Shown here piece after piece: positions 43,348 to 52,471 of a DNA stretch of 63,772 bases. How positions within the stretch are numbered: the first letter of the stretch is position 1; every line of letters begins with the position of its first letter. The stretch comes from CAZMSD01 sp964568855 (GTDB lineage Bacteria > CAIWAD01), in the NCBI GenBank assembly GCA_964568855.1, contig CAZMSD010000022.1, positions 1 to 63,772 on the forward strand. Direction: 5' to 3'. Both the position numbers and the translations under genes were made by a program. The notes under the pieces were generated by a model, which ran no database searches, was not told where the DNA came from, and saw nothing but the letters and a program-made list of their open reading frames with translations.

Positions 43348-43823
43348 GCCAGGTGCGATCCCCGCCCGGTGAATTCCTCCAGCCGGGTCCGCATCTCAGG
43401 ATCCTCGAGCGACAGGATCCGAGCCGCCAGCACGGCGGCGTTGACGGCGCCCGCCTTCCCTAGGGCCAGGGTCGCCACGGGGATCCCCGCCGGCATCTGC
43501 ACCGTGGAGAGCAGGGCGTCCATCCCATTCAGATCTGAGGCGGCCAGTGGAACTCCGATCACCGGCAGCGTGGTCTGCGCCGCTACCGCGCCCGCCAGGT
43601 GGGCCGCCATCCCCGCGCAACAGACCACCAGGCTGAAACCTTCATCCCGGGCCCCCGCAGCCAGCTCCGCGGTGCGCGCCGGATCGCGGTGGGCGCTGGA
43701 GACCGCCAGCACGGCTTCGATGCCGAAATACTCGTAGTATTTCAGGGCCGGTTCCACCGTCCGGCGGTCGTTTTCGGACCCCATCAGGATCAATACTCTA
43801 TGCGGCGCAGGGCGCTTGTCCAT
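43344..43823 (-). CDS. purE: N5-carboxyaminoimidazole ribonucleotide mutase
   Basis: The 159-residue protein is of class I PurE length. The conserved LMGSENDRRT phosphate loop, SAHRDP with the catalytic His, and GMAAHLAGAVAAQTTLPVIG are intact. It converts N5-CAIR to CAIR in purine synthesis. purK is not adjacent; the gene sits in a glycosylation cluster, coupled by an ATGA overlap to the sugar reductase. Confidence 0.95.
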   Translation of the reverse strand: MDKRPAPHRVLILMGSENDRRTVEPALKYYEYFGIEAVLAVSSAHRDPARTAELAAGARDEGFSLVVCCAGMAAHLAGAVAAQTTLPVIGVPLAASDLNGMDALLSTVQMPAGIPVATLALGKAGAVNAAVLAARILSLEDPEMRTRLEEFTGRGSHLA

Positions 43824-43889
43824 CGTGGCGTCTCGCAGGGTTTCAGACCGACTCTTCGGCTTCGCATCCGGGCGCGGCGGCGCGCGTGC

Positions 43890-44942
43890 TCAGCGGGTGC
43901 CTCCACCGAAGGTCTCCACGATGGTGGTGAGTTGGTGCAGGAAAGGGGACTTTCGGCCACCCGGATTGAGCACGGCGGCATCAATATAGTATGTCCTTCC
44001 TGTGGAATTCCCTCCCTTCCGTAGCTCGTCCTGCGGCGGACCACCCGCTCCCGGCAGGTAAAGAGCCCAGCAGAGGAAGGGTCCGCCGCCGAGGTATTCG
44101 TCGGTGCCCCAGAGCCCTTCGAAGAGGGAAGCGCTGTGCGAGCCCAGGCGGGTCAGGCTGAAGCGCCCGTAACCGGCTTCGCAGTAATCCAGGTCGAGGT
44201 AGCGCCGGCCGAGGCGGGTCCGCACGGCGCGGAGTCCTTCCTCCGTGTGCCGGAGGCTGTCGTCGCCCTGCACCCAGTGGATCGTGATCCAGCGATCGGG
44301 CGCCACCCGGCGCAGCCGCAGGAAATCCGCCTGCTCGTCCACCTGGGCGATGAACCAGCCCAGCGGCACCCGCAGGCGGGATCCGCAGATCGTTTCCACC
44401 GAGTCGGCCAGCTCGTCCTGCTCGTCGTGGCGGTAGATCCCCTCCCGCTGCAGGCGCCGTTCGTGCCGGATGAAGGTGCGCCGGACATCGGGTCCCCATT
44501 CCTCCAGCTGGTCCAGGAAGGACAGTACCGTCGGCGCGGCCAGAATCAGGAGCTGCTGGTCCAGGGCGAAGGCACCCTCGCGCGCCAGTGCGAAATGCTC
44601 CTCGCGTTGGATCTGGTCCTTGAGCTCGGTACTGAGAATGCCCGCCAGGAAATCGCGCACCGGCCCCTGGGCGGGTCCCGTGCCGATCACGAGCAGGTTG
44701 CGCCGGTTGAGATACTCCTCGAGGCGCTGGGGATCCCCGCGCTCCCAGCCGAGGATCCGCTCGTCCTGGGGTGTGATCCAGCGGACGTCGAAGAGCTCGT
44801 CCACCTGCGCTTCGATCCGCTCCCAGTCCGCGTGGTCGGCCAGGACGGTCACTTCGTAGAGTTCGCCCCAGCTCCGCGGCTTGGTGCAGCCGGCCGCCAG
44901 GATGACCGCCAGCGTCAGCAGGATGGACAATATCCGGAGCAT
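43890..44942 (-). CDS. DUF4837 family lipoprotein
   Basis: The 350-residue protein starts MLRILSILLTLAVILAAGC, a clear lipoprotein signal with Cys19 to be lipidated. The following YEVTVLADHADWERIEAQVDE and NRRNLLVIGT fit the DUF4837 family, so far mostly known from Bacteroidetes and relatives with no proven function. Later stretches (GWFIAQVDEQADFLRLRRVA, TYYIDAAVLNPGGRKSPFLH) also fit. It probably sits on the outer membrane's inner leaflet. I chose the ATG at 44942 for the signal sequence. It follows the GT39-like gene by 22 bp. Confidence 0.82.
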   Translation of the reverse strand: MLRILSILLTLAVILAAGCTKPRSWGELYEVTVLADHADWERIEAQVDELFDVRWITPQDERILGWERGDPQRLEEYLNRRNLLVIGTGPAQGPVRDFLAGILSTELKDQIQREEHFALAREGAFALDQQLLILAAPTVLSFLDQLEEWGPDVRRTFIRHERRLQREGIYRHDEQDELADSVETICGSRLRVPLGWFIAQVDEQADFLRLRRVAPDRWITIHWVQGDDSLRHTEEGLRAVRTRLGRRYLDLDYCEAGYGRFSLTRLGSHSASLFEGLWGTDEYLGGGPFLCWALYLPGAGGPPQDELRKGGNSTGRTYYIDAAVLNPGGRKSPFLHQLTTIVETFGGGTR

Positions 44943-44964
44943 GCCACATTCCTTTCCGGCGCTG

Positions 44965-47295
44965 TTAGTTGTCTGAGGAGGAGGGTCCCCGGGCCAGCTC
45001 GGCCTCCAGGTGCCGCAGCTCGGCAGAATCGACTCCCGTGTCACGAGCCTGGAGGATCAGGTCCCGCGCGCTCCGAGGATCCCCGCTGCGTACCAGGAAA
45101 TTGGCGAAACCGAGAAGCCGCCGCTCCCGGCCCAGGGGCGAGACGCGCGGCAATATCGATTCACTATAGAAACGCGAGGCCTGGCGCAGGTACTCTCGCG
45201 CCTCCGCCCCGCGCCCAGCCGCCGTATCGCGCCGCGCCTGTTCTTCGAATACGGCGGCCAGCAGCTCGAACCAGGCGCCCGCGCCCCTTCCCGAATCCAG
45301 CCCCGCGACGGCCAGTTCCCGCGCGCGGGCCGCATCACCGCGCTCGAGAGCGTCCCTCGCCCGGGCCAGGGAGGCGTCGGGATCGATCCCCCGCCGCAGC
45401 AGGTCCTCCTTCAGCGCCGCGATTCCCGCCTCCAGTGCCGCCGGGTCCGTTTTACGAAAGACGTGGATCTCCTCGTGATCGTAGTAGCGCAGGCTGAACT
45501 CCGCCGCCTCGTCGTCCACCTCGAAACCCGGCACCCGGGGCAGACGCTGGAACACCGTGTCACGCGCGAAGCCCAGGCGCTGGGCGAAGAGCTCCTCGTA
45601 GAAGCGGCGCTCGGCGTGGTAGCGCGTGTTGCGCTCGTAGCCGAGCTTGCGGTTGGACTCCAGGATCGCGGCCCAGTCCGCGAGTCGCAGGCGGTCGGCG
45701 AGGAAATCCAGCTTCTCGGCTTCCAGCGCTCCGTCGGCGCGGTAGACGGTGGGGATCTCCAGGCAGACGTTCTCGTAGCGCGGCATGTGGATCACGGACT
45801 TGATGGTGTTGGCGCTGCGCTCGTGCAGCAGCGAAGTCCCCGCGGGCAGGCGCTCAAGGAGATAGCGCCCGGCGCTGATCCGGCTGTCCTCGACGGAATG
45901 GACCGAGGCCAGGGCCCAGGACCAGCCCAGGGAGGCCAGCAGCACCGCCGTCACCGCCAGCCGGGCCGCCCAGCGCAGGATCCCGGCCGCCGGCAGCGGA
46001 CGTTCGCCAGGGAGGAAACGTCCCTCCCACAAGCCCGCGCAGAGACGGGCGGCCGCCAGGGCCAGCAGCGGCAGGAAGGGCAGCGCGTAGCGCATGAACA
46101 TCACCTGGGCGGCGGCGGTCATGGCGAAGGCGGGCAGCAGCCAGGCCAGGACCACCAGGTCGCCCCGCCGGCGGCGAAGCAGCATCCACAGCGCTCCCAG
46201 CAGCCCGGCGATCTCAAGCAGCGGTCCCGCCGACCACCAGAGCACGTTGCCCAGCATGAACAGAAAGGGCCTGATCTCCTGGAACTGGATCTGGAAGGGG
46301 TAGAAGAACTCGCCCCGCACGTTGCGGATGATGTGAAACAGGCCGAAGGCGTGATCCGCGAAGAGGAAATTGCGGTAGTCGAGAATCGCGTAGGGATTGA
46401 GCAGGAAGAACACGCCGACGGTAATCAACCCGGCGGAGAGCAGCCGGATGCCGAGCAGGCGGCGCAGCAGGTCCGTGACATGTTCCTGCAAGCCGCGGAT
46501 CCGCGGCGGTCGGCCCTCGTCCGCAGCGACTCCGCCGGGGGACTCCTCTCCGCCGCCGGTCTCCCGCAGCAGTTCAGCGGCCACCAGGGGAAATACCACC
46601 AGCAGGGCGTTGACCTTGGTGGCCACGGCCAGGCCGGCGGCTGCCGCGGCGAAAACCAGGTCGGGCCAGGAGGCTCTCTTCAGCAGCCGGGCGCTGTGCA
46701 GGAAGCTCCACAGCGTGAAGAAGACCATCGGGATGTCCACGGTGCCGAAGCGTCCGCTCTGGGCGTGGAAAGCGGCGAAGGCCAAGAAGGCGGCCGCCAG
46801 CCGCGCCGTGCGCCGATCGTAGAGGCTGTGCGCAGCGGCGTAGAGCAGGGGGATACAGGCCAGGCCCAGCAGGGCCGTCAGCCAGCGTACGGCAAGGTAG
46901 GTCCGCTTCTGTGAAAGGGGATCCTCGAGATCGTAGGGCTCGAAATCGAGGAACAGGTCGGCGAAGCCCACGGCCAGCACATGCAGGTAGACCGTGCTAG
47001 CGCCGTAGAGGCTGTAGTCCAGCTTCTGGCCGTAGAGCTCCCCGGTGGGCCTCCAGGAATCGGACTGGCTGAAGTTGCGGGCCACGCGGATATTCGAGCT
47101 CTCGTCGGGATGAAAATCGAAGAAGCTCATCGCCGGGCGCTGCTCTTCCGGCAGGGGGGAGAAATCGGTCCAGCCCCAGTCCAGGCCGCCCAGGCGCACC
47201 AGGGCCGCCCCAACCAGGATCACCAGCAGCATCAGGTCCAGGCGGAACTTCCGGCCCGCCAGCTTCAACTCAAGCACGCCGGACGGTTCAATCAT
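44965..47295 (-). CDS. GT39/PMT-like membrane glycosyltransferase with helical C-terminal domain
   Basis: The 776-residue protein opens with a membrane helix (DLMLLVILVGAALVRLGGLD) and an acidic external loop containing FDFHPDESSN, comparable to the Asp-Glu site of PMT/ArnT-type enzymes. About ten further membrane segments follow. These enzymes use polyprenyl-phosphate sugars to glycosylate proteins or lipids on the outer face of the inner membrane. From about residue 500 the protein is soluble. Its last 150 residues (LARARDALERGDAARAREL, RSGDPRSARDLILQARD) look like TPR-like helical repeats. It overlaps the upstream GT2 gene by 8 bp. Confidence 0.82.
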   Translation of the reverse strand: MIEPSGVLELKLAGRKFRLDLMLLVILVGAALVRLGGLDWGWTDFSPLPEEQRPAMSFFDFHPDESSNIRVARNFSQSDSWRPTGELYGQKLDYSLYGASTVYLHVLAVGFADLFLDFEPYDLEDPLSQKRTYLAVRWLTALLGLACIPLLYAAAHSLYDRRTARLAAAFLAFAAFHAQSGRFGTVDIPMVFFTLWSFLHSARLLKRASWPDLVFAAAAAGLAVATKVNALLVVFPLVAAELLRETGGGEESPGGVAADEGRPPRIRGLQEHVTDLLRRLLGIRLLSAGLITVGVFFLLNPYAILDYRNFLFADHAFGLFHIIRNVRGEFFYPFQIQFQEIRPFLFMLGNVLWWSAGPLLEIAGLLGALWMLLRRRRGDLVVLAWLLPAFAMTAAAQVMFMRYALPFLPLLALAAARLCAGLWEGRFLPGERPLPAAGILRWAARLAVTAVLLASLGWSWALASVHSVEDSRISAGRYLLERLPAGTSLLHERSANTIKSVIHMPRYENVCLEIPTVYRADGALEAEKLDFLADRLRLADWAAILESNRKLGYERNTRYHAERRFYEELFAQRLGFARDTVFQRLPRVPGFEVDDEAAEFSLRYYDHEEIHVFRKTDPAALEAGIAALKEDLLRRGIDPDASLARARDALERGDAARARELAVAGLDSGRGAGAWFELLAAVFEEQARRDTAAGRGAEAREYLRQASRFYSESILPRVSPLGRERRLLGFANFLVRSGDPRSARDLILQARDTGVDSAELRHLEAELARGPSSSDN

Positions 47296-48058
47296 CGTTC
47301 CGGTCTCCCCCGGCGTCCGCCGAGCGGGGCGGTCCGTAGTCCCCGTTGCGCATCATCCTGCGGATCTTGAGCAGCCCCTGCAGGCTGTCCCATGTATCAC
47401 GCAGCAGGCGCACCCGCGTGTCCTCGTCGTTGCGCCAGACCACCGGCACCTCGCTGATGGAATACCCCAGGTGGCCGGCCAGAAACAGGATCTCGGCGTC
47501 GAAGCTCCAGTCCTCGATGGTCTGTCTCGAAAAAATGGCCCGCGCGGCGTCCCGGCGGAAGACCTTGAAACCGCAGGTGAAATCCGTCACCCGCACGCCG
47601 ATCAGCAGGTGGCCCAGGGCGGTGAAACCCTTGCCCATGGTCTCGCGCAGCCAGGGCTGGTGACGCTCGATGCGCGCTTCCACGTTCTTGCGCGTGCCGA
47701 TAATCACTGGCTCGCCGCGTTCCATGCCGGGCAGGAAATCGCGCAGCGACTCCATCGGCGTGGACTCGTCGGCGTCGCAGAACAGGACGTATTCGCCCCG
47801 GGCCTCGAGCATGCCCCGTCTCACGGCGCCGCCCTTGCCCAGATTGAGGCCGTTCTTCAGGCCGCGGAAACTCGCCGCTTCATCCGCGGCTTCCCTGGCC
47901 ATCTCCAGGGTGCGGTCCGGCGAGCCGTCGTCCACCACGATGATCTCGTGCAGCGGCATCAGTTCGCGGAGCACCCGTACCGCCGACCGCAGGCTCGCGC
48001 CGATGCGCCGCTCCTCGTTGTAGGCGGGAATCACCATGCTGAGCCGGACATCGGACAT
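47288..48058 (-). CDS. GT2 glycosyltransferase, polyprenyl-phosphate glucosyltransferase-like
   Basis: This 256-residue GT-A fold enzyme has LSMVIPAYNEERRIGASL, VVDDGSPDRT, the KGGAVRRGM loop, CDADESTP and VTDFTCGFKVFRRD. This pattern is that of dolichyl-phosphate beta-glucosyltransferase (ALG5) and its bacterial relatives, which load glucose on a lipid phosphate carrier. It starts with a TGATG overlap with the next GT2 gene and overlaps the PMT-like gene by 8 bp, suggesting one transcript. Donor sugar is not certain. Confidence 0.85.
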   Translation of the reverse strand: MSDVRLSMVIPAYNEERRIGASLRSAVRVLRELMPLHEIIVVDDGSPDRTLEMAREAADEAASFRGLKNGLNLGKGGAVRRGMLEARGEYVLFCDADESTPMESLRDFLPGMERGEPVIIGTRKNVEARIERHQPWLRETMGKGFTALGHLLIGVRVTDFTCGFKVFRRDAARAIFSRQTIEDWSFDAEILFLAGHLGYSISEVPVVWRNDEDTRVRLLRDTWDSLQGLLKIRRMMRNGDYGPPRSADAGGDRNDD

Positions 48059-49203
48059 CAGCAGCGTCTTTCCTCGTCCGCGCCGCGAAGCGCCGTCGCA
48101 GCCGAAGATCCGGTACCGGGCGGATGGTGCTCCCGCGGCAGCCAGCCCAGCTGCTCCACCCTGCGCCGGCCCTTCAACAGGGCTGCCAGGGCGATGCTGC
48201 CGGGATAGTGGGTCCGCAACACTTCCTCATCGCTCAGGCTGCGCAGCGCCTGCACCTTCCTGCGCTCCTCCAGTGTATCACCGATTCCGAGCAGGAAGTC
48301 CTTCAGCGCCCTCAAGGCCGCCAGGCCGTGAGCGGGACGCCCCTCGACCAGGTATCTCAGGGCTCCTGCCAGGTCCAGCAAGATGCGCAGCGGCAGGCGG
48401 CGCAGCAGGGTCCGCCCGGCCGCGTTCTTGAGCAGCATGCGCAGGCTGTTGCGATGGTTGAGGTAGACCTTGAAGCCGCTACGGGCGTCCAGGCTGAAAC
48501 CGCTGTGGTGATACACGCGGCTGGCGGGCACCGAAGCGATCTTCCAACCGGCCAGTCTAAGACGCCAGTTCAGGTCGATCTCCTCCATGTGCATGAAGAA
48601 ATCCTCGTCCAGGAGACCCACCCGGTGCAGGGCCTCCACGCGCAGAATGCAGGCCGTGCCCGAGGCCCAGCAGAGCTCCCTCGGCGTCTGCCAGTTGTCG
48701 CCGTCCTGCTCGAGTCGGTCCAGGATGCGGCCCAGGGCAAAGGGAAAGCCGTAGAGGTCCAGCAGACCGCCCGCCGCTCCGCTGTAATCCAGCATTCCGG
48801 GATTTGGAATGGACAGCAGCCTGGATTGGGCCGCTCCCAGGCTGGGATCCCCGTCCATGGCCGCCGCCAGGTGCTCGAGCCAGTCCGCTTCCTGCCGTGT
48901 ATCGTTGTTCAGCAGTACCGCGTACTCGCATACCGGGTCCGCGAGGGCGGCCCGCAGGCCCGCGTTGCAGCCCCCGGCGAAGCCCAGGTTGCGCTCCTGG
49001 GGCAGAACCTCGACCCAGGGGAAGCTGCGCCTCAGCAACTGCCTGCTGCCGTCGCCCGATGCGTTGTCCACCAGCAGCAGGCGAAAGGGCGTGCTGCAGT
49101 CGGCAAGGCTCTTAAGGCAGTCCTTCAGGATCTCCACGCCGCCGGCGTGGGGAATCACCACCGCCAGGCGCCTGCCGGCGATGTTGTCAGCGCTCCCCCT
49201 CAC
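48058..49203 (-). CDS. GT2 glycosyltransferase, WbbL/rhamnosyltransferase-like
   Basis: This 381-residue cytoplasmic glycosyltransferase has VVIPHAGGVEILKDCLKSL, LVDNASGDGSRQLL, FAGGCNAGL, VLLNNDTRQEADW (DxD-like) and DEDFFMHMEEIDLNWRLRLAG with the catalytic acidic cluster. The layout matches family-2 rhamnosyltransferase-like enzymes of surface polysaccharide synthesis. It overlaps the DUF2723 gene by 17 bp. With an RmlD-like reductase in the same run, rhamnose as donor is plausible but unproven. Confidence 0.85.
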   Translation of the reverse strand: MRGSADNIAGRRLAVVIPHAGGVEILKDCLKSLADCSTPFRLLLVDNASGDGSRQLLRRSFPWVEVLPQERNLGFAGGCNAGLRAALADPVCEYAVLLNNDTRQEADWLEHLAAAMDGDPSLGAAQSRLLSIPNPGMLDYSGAAGGLLDLYGFPFALGRILDRLEQDGDNWQTPRELCWASGTACILRVEALHRVGLLDEDFFMHMEEIDLNWRLRLAGWKIASVPASRVYHHSGFSLDARSGFKVYLNHRNSLRMLLKNAAGRTLLRRLPLRILLDLAGALRYLVEGRPAHGLAALRALKDFLLGIGDTLEERRKVQALRSLSDEEVLRTHYPGSIALAALLKGRRRVEQLGWLPREHHPPGTGSSAATALRGADEERRC

Positions 49204-51982
49204 CGGCCTCCTTCAACAGCTTCTCGTATCGATCCAGCCGCCGCCTGGCCGTGGGATCCTGCGGATGCTGCTCCAGCCACCCGATGACCAGGTCCCGCGC
49301 CTCCTCGTACTGCTTCTCCCGCTCGTAGATCCTGATCAGGGCCGCCACCGCGTCGGCCTTGTCGGGGTGTTCCTCGAGCAGGAGCTGGTAGCGCAGCCGC
49401 GCCTGCTCGTAGAATCCGCCCTGCTCGAGAGCCAGGGCCACCTCGAAGGCGACTTCGCCCTTCTGGTCGGCGCGCGTGAGTGGTTCAAGGATGCTCAGGC
49501 CCTGTTCCAGGTTCTTGAGCGGATCCAGCCAGTAGGCACCCACCGAGAAGCGATCCTCGAAGGAAAGCCCCTCCGGCCGCTCCATGGCCAGCCGCAGGCG
49601 CTGCTCGAGACCCTCGGGATCGCCCAGGCGCTCGAAGAGCAGGCCGAGTTGCAGGCTGAGCTGGGTGGCGTAACTCGGCACGACCCGCTCAGGCAGGAAG
49701 CGGTCCATGCGCCTGAGCAGCCTGAGCGCCTCCCCTCCGTTGCCGCGCGCTTCCTCTTCCAGGGCGAGCTGGATGTAGGCGCTGCGATAGTTCTGCACCA
49801 GCTTCTGGATATTGTCGTCGAAGAAGATTCCTTCCGTGTCCAGGCCTCGGAAGTACTCCTCGAAATCCTCGATGGCCGCGCCGATCACCTCGGGCTCCAG
49901 GGGATAGTCGGCGGGTCGATCCATCACGCGGTAGGCCAGCCCGTCCATCCGCAGCTGGCCGTCCAGGCCGGCGAAATTCTGGGTGGCCACGGTCACGGCG
50001 AAGTAGATCGGTCTCTTCCAGCGGTTCTCGCGGATGATCTCGAGGATCATGCGGTCCTGCACGCGCAGGAAATTGTCCTCCGTGCTCCCGTCCCCCAGCG
50101 GAACATGCATGGTGGGTCGCACTTCGATCCGGTAGATCTCCCCTTCGCTGTTCCGGAAGGGCACCTTGTACCTGCGATCCTTGGGCAGGGGCACACCACT
50201 CCGGTCCTGCCAGATTTCCGGTCCCCAGTAGCGCCACTCGAAGGCTTCCTGCCCGTGCCCGTCGATGGCGCCGGCGATGAAGGAATCCGTGAAACGCTTC
50301 GGGATCGGCACGGTGGGCGGCTCGTCCCGCAGTTGCCGGATGTACCAGCCTGTGTTGAGCAGGCTCAGATTCACCACGCGCACGTCTTCGCGGTATTTCT
50401 CCACGATCTGCTGGTACCACAGCGGGAAAGTGTCGTTGTCGCCGTTGGTGAAGATGATGGCGTCCTGTTCCAGCATGGCCAGGCTGTTGCGGGCGTAGTC
50501 CCAGGCAACGAAGTTCTCCGACCGGTCATGGGAGTAGTAGTTGCTGCTCACAATGCGCAGGGGCAGCAGCAGGACTAGCAGTCCCGCTCCGGCCCAGACC
50601 GCCGGCCGGGCCGCCTTTCGCGCCAGTCGGGCCAGGTCCTCCAGGAGCGCGGCGGCGCCCACCCCGATCCAGATGGCGAAGGCATAGAAGGAACACACGT
50701 AGGCGTAATCCCGCTCGCGGGGCTGGGGATCGTCCTGGTTGAGATAGATCACGATGGCCAGGCCTGTGAGCAGAAACAGGTTGGTGATGGAAAAGGCCCG
50801 CTTCCAGTCCCGGCTGAAATGGTGGACCAGGCCCCAGAGCCCGGTCAGCAGCGGCAAGCCCCAGAGCTGGGCGAAGGTGGCGACACCCGTGGCGATGTCG
50901 CGGCCGATGAAGTTCCAGCCGAAATAGCGCAGGTACATCTTGCGGATCTGGTAGTCCCAGAGCGGCGCCTTGCGGTCCAGCAACTGGCTGACGATGGACT
51001 CGCTGCCGTACTGCTCGCGTCCCAGGTAGCGGATCAGGCCGGCGATGGTCTCCGGGTCGTTTTCGTCCAGAGGCGGATTGAGCCCGGAGCGCAGCAGGAT
51101 GATCACATAACTGAAGTAGCCGATGATCACTAAGAGGAGCGCGGCGCTGCCCAGGCCCACCAGTCGGTGGTTGTTGCGCTTGCCCCACCAGTGGAGCCAG
51201 CCCAGTCCCACCAGCAGCAGGGCCAGGAGCAGCGGGCCTCCCGCGGCGCCCCCCACCTCGAAGAGCTTGGGCAGCCAGAGCACCACACCGGGAAAAACGG
51301 GCAGGATCGCCAAGATGGAGAGCGCCCAGAAGAGCAGGAAACGTTCCGTCTTCAGTGGCTGTCCATCGCTCCAGTGGAAATAGATCACCAGGAAGACCAG
51401 CGGCAGGGCCAGGACATTGAGCAGGTGCACGCCGATGGCCAGCCCGATTATGTAGAAGATCAGCAGGAAGATCCGGTCGCCGCCGTGGTGCCCGCGGAGT
51501 TCCAGGTCGTGCCAGACGAAGGCCAGCCAGACCACCAGGGCGGTGAAGAGCATGGAGATGGCGTAGACTTCGGCTTCCACGGCGTTGAACCAGAAGGTGT
51601 CCGTGCCCATGAAGGCCAGCGCTCCCACGGCCGCGCCGAGGATCTCGGGCAGGCCCAGATTCTGGCGCTTCTTCCAATAGCGGATCAGGTGGATCACGGT
51701 CAGGTACAGCAGCAGGACGGTCAGGGCGCTGGTCAGCGGGCTGATCAGGTTGATCCGCGCTCCCACGTCGCCGAATGACGGCAGCAGGGAAAAGAGTCGG
51801 CCCAGCAGGAGATAGAAAGGGGCGCCCGGTGGATGGGGCACAGAGAGGGTCCGGGAGCAGGCGATGAACTCGCCGCAATCCCAGAAGCTGGTGGTGGGCG
51901 CCATGGTCAGCAGGTAGAGCACCATGGCGATCAGGAACACTGCCGCAGCCGTGATCCGGTGCCAGCGGAGGAAGTTTTGCAT
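49187..51982 (-). CDS. DUF2723 membrane protein with TPR-like tail
   Basis: The 931-residue protein has its first membrane helix ITAAAVFLIAMVLYLLTMAP, then TSFWDCGEFIACSRTLSVPH, the DUF2723 hallmark, in which acidic Asp/Glu in the first loop recall PMT glycosyltransferases. About ten more membrane segments run to residue 480. A soluble domain follows (NGDNDTFPLWYQQIVEKYR, typical of the family), then TPR-like repeats at the C-terminus (EEHPDKADAVAALIRIYERE). Function is not proven; a lipid-linked sugar transferase is likely from fold and context. It is the first gene of the minus-strand run 51982 to 40045, with a TGATAA/TTATCA dyad 42 bp upstream. Confidence 0.88.
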   Translation of the reverse strand: MQNFLRWHRITAAAVFLIAMVLYLLTMAPTTSFWDCGEFIACSRTLSVPHPPGAPFYLLLGRLFSLLPSFGDVGARINLISPLTSALTVLLLYLTVIHLIRYWKKRQNLGLPEILGAAVGALAFMGTDTFWFNAVEAEVYAISMLFTALVVWLAFVWHDLELRGHHGGDRIFLLIFYIIGLAIGVHLLNVLALPLVFLVIYFHWSDGQPLKTERFLLFWALSILAILPVFPGVVLWLPKLFEVGGAAGGPLLLALLLVGLGWLHWWGKRNNHRLVGLGSAALLLVIIGYFSYVIILLRSGLNPPLDENDPETIAGLIRYLGREQYGSESIVSQLLDRKAPLWDYQIRKMYLRYFGWNFIGRDIATGVATFAQLWGLPLLTGLWGLVHHFSRDWKRAFSITNLFLLTGLAIVIYLNQDDPQPRERDYAYVCSFYAFAIWIGVGAAALLEDLARLARKAARPAVWAGAGLLVLLLPLRIVSSNYYSHDRSENFVAWDYARNSLAMLEQDAIIFTNGDNDTFPLWYQQIVEKYREDVRVVNLSLLNTGWYIRQLRDEPPTVPIPKRFTDSFIAGAIDGHGQEAFEWRYWGPEIWQDRSGVPLPKDRRYKVPFRNSEGEIYRIEVRPTMHVPLGDGSTEDNFLRVQDRMILEIIRENRWKRPIYFAVTVATQNFAGLDGQLRMDGLAYRVMDRPADYPLEPEVIGAAIEDFEEYFRGLDTEGIFFDDNIQKLVQNYRSAYIQLALEEEARGNGGEALRLLRRMDRFLPERVVPSYATQLSLQLGLLFERLGDPEGLEQRLRLAMERPEGLSFEDRFSVGAYWLDPLKNLEQGLSILEPLTRADQKGEVAFEVALALEQGGFYEQARLRYQLLLEEHPDKADAVAALIRIYEREKQYEEARDLVIGWLEQHPQDPTARRRLDRYEKLLKEAGEGER

Positions 51983-52023
51983 CTAGTGTTCCTTCAGCGA
52001 GCTGTCTCTTTTCCTTAGTAAAC

Positions 52024-52037
52024 TGATAAAGTTATCA
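52024..52037 (-). promoter_or_regulatory. Dyad upstream of the DUF2723 gene
   Basis: TGATAA and TTATCA form a perfect 14-bp inverted repeat with a 2-bp centre, in an AT-rich patch 42 to 55 bp upstream of the ATG at 51982. It is placed where an operator or promoter would be expected for the long glycosylation run. The -10 and -35 boxes are not clear. Confidence 0.4.
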
Positions 52038-52079
52038 AAGTCCGGACTCCGAAAGGGAGGCCGGGCGGCGGGAATTGAC

Positions 52080-52120
52080 CTCCGCCGGCGGAGTGATACA
52101 GCAGCCGGCCGCAAGCCGGC
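52080..52120 (+). promoter_or_regulatory. Palindrome and leader hairpin before the DUF2007-like gene
   Basis: CTCCGCCGGCGGAG (52080-52093) is a perfect palindrome, followed at once by GTGATAC. GCCGGC repeats at 52104-52109 and 52115-52120 form a second hairpin, followed by six A and an AAGGGAG ribosome binding site. TTGACC at 52076 could be a -35. The structures are clear; their use is inferred. Confidence 0.4.
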
Positions 52121-52139
52121 AAAAAAGGGAGTCTGCCCG

Positions 52140-52370
52140 ATGACGACGCGCTGGACCGTGGTGACCCTGCTCGAGAACGAGCTGGAGGCGGGCCTGGTGG
52201 AAGCCACCCTGGTGGAACTGGGCCTGCCCTTCCGACTGCGCAGCTATCATGACAGCGCCTATGACGGAGTCTACCAGACGCAACGGGGCTGGGGACAGCT
52301 CCTGGCGCCCGAGTCAGAGTGCGAGCGGGTGAGACAGGTAGTGGAAGACCTGCGCCGCAGCGTCGATTGA
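52140..52370 (+). CDS. DUF2007-like small protein
   Basis: The 76-residue soluble protein (TVVTLLENELEAGLVEATL, then GVYQTQRGWGQLLAPESE and VRQVVEDL) fits DUF2007, a small alpha-beta fold related to ACT/PII-like signal proteins and thought to act in signalling. The family pattern is an N-terminal strand-helix that bridges the copies, then a Gly-rich strand and a final helix. It is one of only two clear plus-strand genes in the window and is transcribed divergently from the DUF2723 gene. Confidence 0.8.
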   Translation: MTTRWTVVTLLENELEAGLVEATLVELGLPFRLRSYHDSAYDGVYQTQRGWGQLLAPESECERVRQVVEDLRRSVD

Positions 52371-52421
52371 ATCTTCGAACCGGAAGGCCTGGTACTGAAC
52401 CGGAGCTCGCCGAAGAAGTGA

Positions 52422-52447
52422 CCCCCGACCGCCGAAGCGATCGGGGG
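52422..52447 (+). terminator. Possible terminator after the DUF2007-like gene
   Basis: CCCCCGA (52422-52428) and TCGGGGG (52441-52447) form a GC-rich stem with a 12-nt loop, 52 bp after the stop codon. No T tract follows, so it is at best a weak intrinsic terminator. Confidence 0.4.
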
Positions 52448-52471
52448 CTCAGTGAACAGAAAGGATCACTG

